From positions 1 to 64,000 of the forward strand of contig JALWYH010000030.1 of NCBI GenBank assembly GCA_027078475.1: 64,000 nt of DNA, given 5' to 3'. Positions within the stretch are counted from its first letter, which is position 1. Every line of letters begins with the position of its first letter. The translations under genes were made by a program, and so were the position numbers. Positions 1 to 6,516 of the stretch are shown piece by piece. This DNA comes from Thermoproteota archaeon (lineage in GTDB: Archaea; Korarchaeota; Korarchaeia; Korarchaeales; Korarchaeaceae). The notes under the pieces are model-generated. The model was given only the letters and a program-made list of their open reading frames with translations, had not been told where the DNA came from and made no database searches.

Positions 1-295
1 CCCCCCCTCCTAGTCAATCTCTTCATCTTAAACCTGATTAGAAGCGTTCAACTATCAAAAGAGCCGTTTTAATGATCTTCAGACGTTAAGATAGCTATAA
101 GAACCGCTTAAAGCAAGTTTACCGAGGGGAAAACTGGAAATTGAAATTATAACAATATCTTTTTCGATTTTGTCCATCTAGCTAGTTAGAGATCCCTTCT
201 AGACAGTATAAACCATATTGCGGACGCTCGATCTCATTTTTGGAGCCACCAGATCACTTTTCATAATGTTTTTAAAGAGCTAGAGGCGTCTCATC
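1..295. other. AT-rich non-coding start of window
   Basis: No convincing coding frame, RNA gene or repeat is visible. The stretch is clearly richer in A and T than the flanking genes, and its right end carries the promoter of the AdoMetDC gene. The gene that would abut it on the left is outside the window. Confidence 0.6.
269..277 (+). promoter_or_regulatory. TATA box of AdoMetDC gene
   Basis: The run TTTTTAAAG lies about 25 nt upstream of position 298, so transcription should begin just before the ATG at 301. This leaves a short leader that contains GGAGGTG (309-315) ahead of the ATG at 322. Confidence 0.55.
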
Positions 296-321
296 ATGAG
301 ATGGGGGTGGAGGTGCGGAAA

Positions 322-714
322 ATGGTGAGGGCTTTCGAGTTCCACGTGATAGGAGAGCTCCTCGATGTGGAACCCGGGATGCTCGATGATATGGCATTTG
401 TTCAGGGGGCTCTGGTCGAGGCGGTCCTGAGGTCGGGGCTCACCCTGTTCGATGTCCTCAGCCAGAGGAGACCGGAGGGAGGCGTCCTCAGCATAGCCAT
501 AATCGGGGAGTCCCATGCAGCTATTCACACTTGGCCAGAGCGCGGCCTTGCAACCGTCGCTATATCATCCTGCAAGGATGCCGAGAGCACTTGGCAGGTT
601 TTCCTCGAGCTCAAGAGGATATTCAGGGCCAGGAGGCACAAGGCCATCGAAATGAGGAGCGGCATTCCGCTCATGGAGAGGATAGAGGGCCTCCAGATCG
701 AGGCCCTCGCGTAG
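322..714 (+). CDS. speH: S-adenosylmethionine decarboxylase proenzyme
   Basis: Pyruvoyl-dependent enzyme that makes decarboxylated AdoMet, the aminopropyl donor for spermidine and longer polyamines. The self-cleavage tripeptide Glu-Ser-His is present (ESHAAIHTWPE), and the serine would become the pyruvoyl group. The histidine of IHTWPE and the downstream cysteine (ISSC) that complete the active site are also there. At about 130 residues it has the size of the short bacterial/archaeal class. I chose ATG 322 because GGAGGTG sits 6 nt upstream; ATG 301 in the same frame would be nearly leaderless and adds seven residues. A second family member at 26142 lacks the serine and the cysteine, so this copy is the likely catalytic subunit. 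Family assignment is firm; polyamine specificity (versus arginine decarboxylase activity, known for crenarchaeal paralogues) is inferred. Confidence 0.9.
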   Translation: MVRAFEFHVIGELLDVEPGMLDDMAFVQGALVEAVLRSGLTLFDVLSQRRPEGGVLSIAIIGESHAAIHTWPERGLATVAISSCKDAESTWQVFLELKRIFRARRHKAIEMRSGIPLMERIEGLQIEALA

Positions 715-722
715 CTCTCCTC

Positions 723-1538
723 CTACCTTCTCTTGACTTCGAACCTTATCTTACCGAATCCAGCGTTTCTCATGAATCCCACACCGACCAGTTCCGCGAA
801 TCTGAGGTAGGTATTGAGCCATGTCGCCATCTCCTCATGGGATCCGGAGTGCCACTCTGGATGATCCACCACCTTGTAGTTAACCCATCCCATGAAGCCA
901 ACCAAGGTTCTTCCTTCACTTATCTCTACTGGTTTGGTAGTGCAAAGCTCGTATCCGGTCTCAACAACGCTTAGATCAGCCCACATGGACATTATCCTGG
1001 TTTCCGGCCCCTTCTTCGGAGACAGAGCATTCCAAATGGAGGAAGCAGATGAGACCACCAGTTTGGAGTTCGGGTAAAGATAGCAGTAGGGGGTCGAGGT
1101 CCTCCTGAAGCATGTCGGGGTCAGGAACCTTATCCTGAAGTTCTTGCAGGGCTGATCTTGGATGAAATCCTCTATGTCTATCTCCTGATAGGAATGGCCC
1201 ACCACCTTGAATGGAACGTCCCTTATTGTGATGGTGGGTTTCTTGTAGAGCCATCCCTTGACCGCGTCGGCTAGGGTCCTGTTGTCGAACACGATCACGG
1301 ATCCCCAGTACTCCGATCCTGCGTACACCAGGTCATCCTGGAACCCGCAGGGCAGCTGTCGCCTGTCCCTCAGCAGGGCCTCCACGAATATCTTGTTGGA
1401 CGACATCTCCAAGGCCTTGGCCAGCAGCGGATTCTGGGAGGAAAGGGCCTTGAAGAGCGCGCGCCTCAGGGGAGGTCCCGTGAAGGGGATTATGCCCTCT
1501 CCCTGGCTTATGACCTCGATTTCTATCACTGAGATCAT
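723..1538 (-). CDS. cas6: Cas6-family CRISPR RNA endoribonuclease (solitary)
   Basis: Cas6 proteins cut CRISPR precursor RNA within the repeat. The 271-residue protein has the family layout: an N-terminal ferredoxin-like half opening with a strand and FTGPPLRRALFKAL, and a C-terminal half with the segment FMGWVNYK, then LRFAELVGVGFMRNAGFGK, which is the glycine-rich loop typical of the Cas6 C-terminus. A TATA element (1572-1580) and GGGGAT six nt before the ATG support this start. No other cas gene and no repeat array exists in the window; the neighbours are the AdoMetDC gene (convergent) and a nucleotide kinase. It may serve arrays elsewhere in the genome or have an unrelated RNA-processing role. 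Family call is confident, function in this cell is not. Confidence 0.8.
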   Translation of the reverse strand: MISVIEIEVISQGEGIIPFTGPPLRRALFKALSSQNPLLAKALEMSSNKIFVEALLRDRRQLPCGFQDDLVYAGSEYWGSVIVFDNRTLADAVKGWLYKKPTITIRDVPFKVVGHSYQEIDIEDFIQDQPCKNFRIRFLTPTCFRRTSTPYCYLYPNSKLVVSSASSIWNALSPKKGPETRIMSMWADLSVVETGYELCTTKPVEISEGRTLVGFMGWVNYKVVDHPEWHSGSHEEMATWLNTYLRFAELVGVGFMRNAGFGKIRFEVKRR

Positions 1539-1571
1539 TATTTAATCCCCATTTCCCGAAAAAGGCCCCCC

Positions 1572-1580
1572 TTTAAAATT
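1572..1580 (-). promoter_or_regulatory. TATA box of cas6
   Basis: Minus-strand AATTTTAAA lies about 38 nt upstream of the Cas6 ATG, predicting a leader of about 13 nt that contains GGGGAT as ribosome binding site. Confidence 0.5.
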
Positions 1581-1618
1581 TCTCTCCCTGGATGGAGCTG
1601 AATCCTTCCCTGCTGATC

Positions 1619-1625
1619 TTTATAT
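1619..1625 (+). promoter_or_regulatory. TATA box of UPF0200 kinase (leaderless)
   Basis: TTTATAT is centred 26-27 nt before ATG 1649, the spacing expected for a leaderless archaeal message. It therefore argues for that ATG rather than the upstream in-frame GTG at 1628. Confidence 0.55.
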
Positions 1626-1648
1626 GAGTGCCCGGATCACGCCCCAAG

Positions 1649-2218
1649 ATGAGGGGGCTGGGAAGGAGGATAATTCTCATAGTCGGATTGCCCGGGAGCG
1701 GGAAAGATGCCGCGGCGAGGGCCATTGAGGAGGAGCTGGGTTACAAGATGCTGAGGATGAGCGACGAGCTTTTGGAGGAGCTGAGGAAGAGGGGTATGCC
1801 CGTTACCAGAGAGAACATGAGGAGAGTTGGGATCGAGCTGAGGAGGGAAATGGGACCATCTGCCGTGGCCAAGCTGGTGATAAGGAGGATCGAGTCCATG
1901 GGAGGGAGGAGGGGATTCGTGGTAAACGGCATCAGGAACTTGGAGGAGATAGAGGAGTTCGAAAGGAGGTTCGGGGCCGAGGTGATTACGATAGCCATCC
2001 TCGCGTCCAAGGGACTCAGATTCCTCAGGCAGCTCAAGAGGGGAAGGGAGGGCTTCGACAGGCAGAGCTACGCCGACTTCCTGCGGGAGGACAGGGAGGA
2101 GATAAGGACCTTCCACCTAGGGGACGCGATAGCGGCAGCCGATTACTTCATCCTGAACGAGGGTGGGCTGGAGGAGCTCAAGTGGAGGGTGGTCGGCCTC
2201 CTCCTCAAGGCAGGCTGA
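1649..2218 (+). CDS. UPF0200-type nucleoside/dephospho-CoA kinase-like P-loop protein
   Basis: Small P-loop kinase of about 189 residues. The Walker A motif GLPGSGKD comes directly after the first strand. The layout (P-loop, a mixed helical lid region with many Arg residues, RRGFVVNGIRN, then a DRQ/DR motif near the C-terminus) matches the archaeal UPF0200 family, which is related to dephospho-CoA kinase and adenylate kinase. The exact substrate is not established from sequence. Start set at ATG 1649 because the TATA box at 1619 places the transcript start there; GTG 1628 would add seven residues inside the promoter. The gene converges on the PflX-like radical SAM gene and the two stops overlap by 14 bp. 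Confidence 0.75.
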   Translation: MRGLGRRIILIVGLPGSGKDAAARAIEEELGYKMLRMSDELLEELRKRGMPVTRENMRRVGIELRREMGPSAVAKLVIRRIESMGGRRGFVVNGIRNLEEIEEFERRFGAEVITIAILASKGLRFLRQLKRGREGFDRQSYADFLREDREEIRTFHLGDAIAAADYFILNEGGLEELKWRVVGLLLKAG

Positions 2219-3281
2219 CCGATCTCCACCTCAATCCCAGCTCGTCGGCCATGCGGTAGGCCTCGCGCATCTCCTCCCTGCTGATCCTCCTGTTGATCTC
2301 CTCGAACTCTCCGGCCCTGTACTCGGGCCTGTACTGATCCATCACATTAACGAGGACGTTCGGTATGTTGCCCGCAATCCAACCGAGGATGGGCTTGGTG
2401 CAGCACTCCAAGTGACCAGGCAGGACCAGGTGCCTCACCACCATCTCCCCCGGGGGAAAGTTATGGGCCATCCTCAGGTTCCTAGTGACCGTCTCCCTGT
2501 ACCGGAGGACGCCGCTGTACCTCCTAGCGCACTCATCCCTCCAGTACTTGAAGTCAGGCAGCCACAGGTCGACGACTCCCAGTAGGAGTCTCATCGCTTC
2601 CTCGCTCATGTACATGTTGGAGTTCCAAATCACCGGGAAATCCTCGGACGCCAGGTTCAAGGCCTCCAAGATCACGTGCAGGTTGGGGGTGGGCTCTCCC
2701 CCTACCAGGTTCACGTTCCTGGCCCCCCTTCCCCGCAGCTCGTCCATCGCGGATGCCAGCCTTCCCGCATCCACGGGACTTCCGGATTCCGGGAACTGGG
2801 AGATATCCCAGTTCTGGCAGAAGGCGCACCTGAAATTGCAGCCTGAGAAGAAGACTGTACCCGATGGTGTTATGGGCGCCTCCTCCCCCATGTGGATGAA
2901 CGCGCTTGCTACCCTAGGAGCGCCTACCCTGCAGACCCCGACCTGCCCTTCGAGCCTGTTCACCCCGCATTTCCACTCGCAGAGCCTGCACTCGCTGACC
3001 AGGGACCTAGCGAGGGAGATCTTCACCTCCAAGAGGGACCGCTGTCCCCTTTCCCTCGTCCCCTCGGGGCATTCGCCCTCGGTCAGACACTCGGACATGA
3101 TCCTGAGTCCCTCCTCGTGCGACCTCCAGGGATCGTCATCACCATTCAGGAATATCCGCTGGTCAATCCTGAAGAGGGGACGCCTCCCGCCCCTAGCCAC
3201 ATCTACATAGCGGGGTATGGTTTCCCTGATCTCCTCGTTATCGAAGGCGGACAGGGCGTCAGGCCTCAGGAGCCAGGCCAT
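2205..3281 (-). CDS. PflX-type radical SAM protein (COG1313)
   Basis: Radical SAM enzyme of the pyruvate-formate-lyase-activase-related PflX family. The cluster motif CNFRCAFC (Cys148, 152, 155) binds the 4Fe-4S cluster that cleaves AdoMet. The N-terminal cysteine set CRLCEWKC plus GVC (Cys98, 101, 105, 117) is typical of PflX and suggests a second metal site. GGEPTP, the AdoMet-binding segment, follows. The 358-residue length is normal for the family. No formate-lyase-like partner lies nearby, so the target is unknown. It is preceded by a strongly structured RNA with its own TATA box (3308-3446), which may be the gene's leader or a separate RNA. GGTGAT lies a few bases before the ATG. Confidence 0.8.
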   Translation of the reverse strand: MAWLLRPDALSAFDNEEIRETIPRYVDVARGGRRPLFRIDQRIFLNGDDDPWRSHEEGLRIMSECLTEGECPEGTRERGQRSLLEVKISLARSLVSECRLCEWKCGVNRLEGQVGVCRVGAPRVASAFIHMGEEAPITPSGTVFFSGCNFRCAFCQNWDISQFPESGSPVDAGRLASAMDELRGRGARNVNLVGGEPTPNLHVILEALNLASEDFPVIWNSNMYMSEEAMRLLLGVVDLWLPDFKYWRDECARRYSGVLRYRETVTRNLRMAHNFPPGEMVVRHLVLPGHLECCTKPILGWIAGNIPNVLVNVMDQYRPEYRAGEFEEINRRISREEMREAYRMADELGLRWRSVSLP

Positions 3282-3307
3282 CCTATCACCGAAGGAGGTG
3301 GAGGTGC

Positions 3308-3446
3308 GGGGAGCCGCCCGGCACGAAGTACGGAGGGAGGCGTCCCAAAGACGCCCGGGATCGGGGCCAATTCAGGGCCCCTTCCACCTCGGTGGTAGGC
3401 CATAGCCCGCTAGAGGGGCTAAGCCCGCCAAGGGCCGGGCGACCCC
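3308..3446 (-). ncRNA. Structured GC-rich RNA of unknown class, or long structured leader
   Basis: On the minus strand a TATA element (3467-3474) lies about 25 nt before a G-run at 3446. The segment starting there (GGGGUCGCCCGG) pairs with its own end (CCGGGCGGCUCCCC, down to 3308), closing a domain of about 139 nt. Inside are local hairpins: UAGCCC/GGGCUA, CCAC/GUGG with loop CGAG, GGGGCC/GGCCCC with a seven-nt loop, and GGCGUC/GACGCC with a five-nt loop. GC content is far above the flanking genes, a hallmark of structured RNA in thermophiles. It ends 26 nt before the PflX-like ATG, so it is either a free RNA or a riboswitch-like leader. I could not match it to 5S, SRP, RNase P, tRNA or H/ACA signatures. 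Confidence 0.6.
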
Positions 3447-3466
3447 AGAATATATCCCGGTAGGGG

Positions 3467-3474
3467 TATATAAT
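3467..3474 (-). promoter_or_regulatory. TATA box of the structured RNA
   Basis: Minus-strand ATTATATA centred 24-25 nt before G3446, exactly where the closing helix of the RNA begins. Confidence 0.55.
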
Positions 3475-3543
3475 CCCTTCCACTCTGTGTAAAATCTTTT
3501 AACGATCGTCTGGGTTCCCAGCGGGCTATCGAGAGGGATTCGG

Positions 3544-4386
3544 ATGGACCTCGATAGGACTAGGTTCGGACCGGCTGGCTATCCGTCGGGCGCTCCGAGG
3601 AAGGAAGCCTTCGGGTATCTTAGGAAGCTCGGGCTGGACGGCATGGAGTACCAAGCCGTCAGATCCGTCCCCAAGAATGAGGAGCTCATTAGGTGGATAG
3701 GGGACGAGGCACGTGAGAACGATGTAGCTCTCTCCCTCCATGCCCCGTATGCCGTAAATCTGGCCTCAGAGGATGTGAGGAAGAGAGAGGCCAGCTTGGG
3801 AAGGATACTGGCGGCAGCCAGCGCGGCCCAACTGATGGGTGCGGGGCACGTGACCTTCCATCCCGGGTACTACGGTCAGTTCAGTGAGAATGAGGCCCTC
3901 AGGATGGCCATCGACTCTCTGAAGAGATTGAGGGCTCTCATGGATGCCAGGGGGCTGAATATCGAGCTCGGTCCGGAGACAATGGGGAAGCCATCCCAGA
4001 TAGGCTCTCTTAACGATGTTCTCACCATGGCCGAGGAGATCGAGGGCATCGTTCCCACTTTGGACTTCGCTCACATACACGTGAGGGGAAGGAGACGCCT
4101 GAGGTCTGAGGAGGATTATGCGAGGATCCTCGATCGGATTGAGGACAGGCTAGGCACCCTGAACGGCCTAGTGATCCACTTCACGGAGGTGGAGCCCACA
4201 AAGTCCGGTTACGGGGAGAGGAGACATCACGAGCTGGGCTCGGGTTACGGTCCGGAGTTCGAGCCTCTGGCCCGTCTGATGATTGAGAGAGACGTCAAGT
4301 GGCTGGTGATATCCGAGTCACCCCTACTGGAGGTGGATGCAGTTAGGATGAAGGGGGTGTACGAGGACGCGAGGCGGGAACGGTGA
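3544..4386 (+). CDS. Endonuclease IV-like TIM-barrel protein
   Basis: Member of the AP endonuclease family 2 / xylose-isomerase-like TIM barrels, closest in look to archaeal endonuclease IV (Nfo). Metal-ligand segments appear in order: LSLHAPYAVNLAS, VTFHPG, LGPETMGK, LDFAHIHVRG, IHFTEVE, and the late histidine/glutamate elements HHELGSGYG and ISESPL. These would bind the trinuclear zinc centre that cleaves the phosphodiester 5' to abasic sites. Length (280 residues) is standard. Upstream, CTTTTAAC near 3496-3503 is a plausible TATA box, and GAGAGGGA precedes the ATG. Base-excision repair is the likely role; a sugar-phosphate isomerase function is less likely given the full ligand set. Confidence 0.8.
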   Translation: MDLDRTRFGPAGYPSGAPRKEAFGYLRKLGLDGMEYQAVRSVPKNEELIRWIGDEARENDVALSLHAPYAVNLASEDVRKREASLGRILAAASAAQLMGAGHVTFHPGYYGQFSENEALRMAIDSLKRLRALMDARGLNIELGPETMGKPSQIGSLNDVLTMAEEIEGIVPTLDFAHIHVRGRRRLRSEEDYARILDRIEDRLGTLNGLVIHFTEVEPTKSGYGERRHHELGSGYGPEFEPLARLMIERDVKWLVISESPLLEVDAVRMKGVYEDARRER

Positions 4387-4388
4387 AA

Positions 4389-4396
4389 TATTTATA
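4389..4396 (+). promoter_or_regulatory. TATA box of tRNA-Asp
   Basis: TATTTATA lies about 30 nt before the first tRNA base, overlapping the end region of the endonuclease gene. Confidence 0.55.
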
Positions 4397-4422
4397 ATGG
4401 TGGCCGCTTCCTCTAGTCCGGT

Positions 4423-4499
4423 GCCCGGGTGGTGTAGCCCGGTTAGCATAGGGGCCTGTCGAGCCCCAGACCCGGGTTCAAATCCCGGCCCGGGCGCCA
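4423..4499 (+). tRNA. tRNA-Asp (GTC)
   Basis: A complete cloverleaf with no intron. The acceptor stem GCCCGGG/CCCGGGC is followed by discriminator G and an encoded CCA. The anticodon arm is GGGGC-CTGTCGA-GCCCC, giving anticodon GTC, and the T arm carries GGTTCAAATCC. G73 and the GUC anticodon agree with aspartate identity. The next gene starts only 10-19 nt after the CCA, so the two are probably co-transcribed and separated by tRNA 3' processing. Confidence 0.95.
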
Positions 4500-4509
4500 T
4501 TCCATCATA

Positions 4510-5043
4510 TTGGCGAAGGTGAGGTCTATCCCCGGTGGGAAGTATGCTATCACTGTAAAGCAGAGCAGGGCCATAATTGACAGGGCGATCAGTGAGATAA
4601 AGGGCATGGAGAGGGTCTTCAGGAGGAGGAAGGTCTCTCTTCAAGTGCTCGAGGTCCCCTGGAAGGGCAAGGTGGCGAAGGTCTACTATTATGAGGGCGA
4701 GCCTGTGCTTGTTGAGCTGCCGACCGACGAATCTGACCTCATTCCATTTCTGACTGCAGTGGAGAAATTCGGGCTGGAGCTTCCCAAGGTGGTGGTGGAC
4801 CTGGGGGCTGTCAGGCCCATAGCCAACGGTGCGCACGTCATGGGCCCTGGCATAAGGGAGGTCAGGGGGGAGTTAAAGGAAGGTGATCTCGTCGTGGTGG
4901 TCGATGAGAGGCTCGGGGCGGTCATAGCGATAGGGAGGGCCCTGAGACCCCCCGACAGCATCAGGGAGAGGGGACGATCTGTTAAAAATCTGCACCATGC
5001 CGGTGATCCTATCTGGAAGGCCGTGGCGGCCGAGTCGAGGTGA
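4510..5043 (+). CDS. PUA-domain RNA-binding protein (MCT-1/Tma20-like, COG2016)
   Basis: A 177-residue protein with an N-terminal alpha/beta domain and a C-terminal PUA domain (VDLGAVRPIANGAHVMGPGI, then VVVVDERLGAVIAIGRAL), as in the archaeal COG2016 family related to eukaryotic MCT-1/Tma20, which act at the ribosome in re-initiation and tRNA release. The start is TTG 4510 or GTG 4519. Neither has a Shine-Dalgarno element, because the preceding 10 nt abut the tRNA-Asp CCA, so after tRNA maturation the message would be essentially leaderless. The link between a tRNA and a protein of this translation-associated family is notable. A direct interaction is not implied by sequence. Confidence 0.8.
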   Translation: MAKVRSIPGGKYAITVKQSRAIIDRAISEIKGMERVFRRRKVSLQVLEVPWKGKVAKVYYYEGEPVLVELPTDESDLIPFLTAVEKFGLELPKVVVDLGAVRPIANGAHVMGPGIREVRGELKEGDLVVVVDERLGAVIAIGRALRPPDSIRERGRSVKNLHHAGDPIWKAVAAESR

Positions 5044-5064
5044 GGTGAGCGGGAGGCGGCCCGT

Positions 5065-6360
5065 TTGAATTACGACATCAGGACGCTCTTCGAGCCCAGA
5101 TCCGTGGCGGTCATAGGGGTTTCAAAGACACCGGGCAAGATGGGCTACGAGGTGCTGACCAACCTAGTCAGGTACGGATTTCCCGGGCCAATCTTCCCGG
5201 TGAATCCGAAGTACTCTGAGATACACGGCATAAGGTGCTACAAGACAGTCCTAGACATCACGGAGGATATAGACCTTGCAATACTGGTCTCACCAGTCGA
5301 GAGGATCCCCAAGGTGATGGGCGAGCTTGAGGCAAAGGGAGTAAGGGTGGCCGTGGTGATATCCGGGAAGAGAGGTGATCCCTCCTCCCTTAGGATATAC
5401 GAGTCAGCCAGAAAGCACGGCATAAGGATTCTAGGCCCGTCGTCCATGGGAATATTCCATGTGAAGAGTCGCCTCAACGCTACACTAGGTCCTATGGACG
5501 TCATAGAAGGAAGTGTGGGCTTGATCACCGAGTCGAGGACCCTAGGGATGGCCCTGATGGGATTGGCTGCCGTCCAAGGTGTCGGCCTGTCCGCTGTGGT
5601 CGGACTAGGGGATAAGCTGGACATAGGGGAGGAGGAGGTGTTGGAATACCTGGTCGAGGACATGAGCACGAGATCCTTGGTCCTGCACGTGGAGAGCATG
5701 AAGGAGGGCGGCTCCCTTAGAGAGACTTTGGGGGAGGTCATCCGCCGAAAGCCGGTGGTGGTGCTCACCGCATCGGAAGGGGTGAAGGATGAACTGGAGG
5801 ACTTGATGGATCACCTGCCCGTGACTGACGATGTGACCACGGCCCTAGACATGGCTCTGGCTCTCTCCAGCAAGAGGACCGCTGGCAAGTCCTTCGTCGC
5901 CGTCACGAACAGTGGAGGGGCCGGAAAGCTGCTCCGGGGGATGGTCTCCGATTCTGTAGTGGAACTGCCAAGGCCAAGCGAGGAGCTGGTGGAGGATATG
6001 AGGCAGTTCGTGCCAGAGGGTGGTAAGTTCTCAGATAACCCCGTGGACATAACTGGCAGGGCGGGAACGGATGTCTACAAGGGCGTGCTGGATGTTCTGC
6101 TTTCGAGCAGGGAGGTCGAGGGAGTTATAGCCCTGCACTGCGAGACAGCCCTGTCCGATCCTTCCAGATTCGCCGACATGATCTCCGACCTATGGGACCT
6201 CTATGACAAGCCCCTGATACCTGTGATCATGGGAGGGAGGAGGGCCACGGAGGCGGTCCTCTCGCTGAGGAGGAGGGGCATACCCGCCTATCCCACCCCA
6301 TGCCGCGCCCTGAGGTCGGCTGACTCGCTGGTGAGGTGGTCCTTATTTTCAACATCGTAA
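5065..6360 (+). CDS. Acyl-CoA synthetase (ADP-forming) alpha-like protein, active-site His missing
   Basis: The fold is that of the ADP-forming acetyl-CoA synthetase alpha subunit: CoA-binding Rossmann domain (FEPRSVAVIGVSKTPGKMGY), then two ligase-CoA-like domains. A canonical relative in this window (46553-47932) has GGFSE, GPNCLGVF and SHTGSLAG; the last contains the phosphorylated histidine. Here the matching places read GKRGDP, GPSSMGIF, and around residues 230-255 LTASEGVKDELEDLM with no SHTG motif. The phosphohistidine relay is therefore probably absent. The TTG start has GGGAGG upstream. It lies in front of the indolepyruvate oxidoreductase genes (separate promoter), whose aryl-acetyl-CoA products are normal substrates of active family members, so a regulatory or CoA-ester-binding role is possible. 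Function unknown. Confidence 0.75.
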   Translation: MNYDIRTLFEPRSVAVIGVSKTPGKMGYEVLTNLVRYGFPGPIFPVNPKYSEIHGIRCYKTVLDITEDIDLAILVSPVERIPKVMGELEAKGVRVAVVISGKRGDPSSLRIYESARKHGIRILGPSSMGIFHVKSRLNATLGPMDVIEGSVGLITESRTLGMALMGLAAVQGVGLSAVVGLGDKLDIGEEEVLEYLVEDMSTRSLVLHVESMKEGGSLRETLGEVIRRKPVVVLTASEGVKDELEDLMDHLPVTDDVTTALDMALALSSKRTAGKSFVAVTNSGGAGKLLRGMVSDSVVELPRPSEELVEDMRQFVPEGGKFSDNPVDITGRAGTDVYKGVLDVLLSSREVEGVIALHCETALSDPSRFADMISDLWDLYDKPLIPVIMGGRRATEAVLSLRRRGIPAYPTPCRALRSADSLVRWSLFSTS

Positions 6361-6516
6361 TCGGTCAGATAATCAATTTTTACTCGCTTTAATGGGATTT
6401 TATCTCCATAATCCGGCCATTATCATTATACTGCCCTTATCGCCAAATGAATTCACTCATGTGCAGATTCCTACGATTATAAGTTACCTCAGTACCTGTT
6501 GCATGGGGTTGCTTTT

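Noticed and set aside
3308-3446. Structured RNA as 5S rRNA, SRP RNA, RNase P RNA or H/ACA guide
   Set aside because: Length and absence of the 5S loop motifs, SRP helix-8 motif, RNase P conserved regions and ACA boxes speak against each of these.
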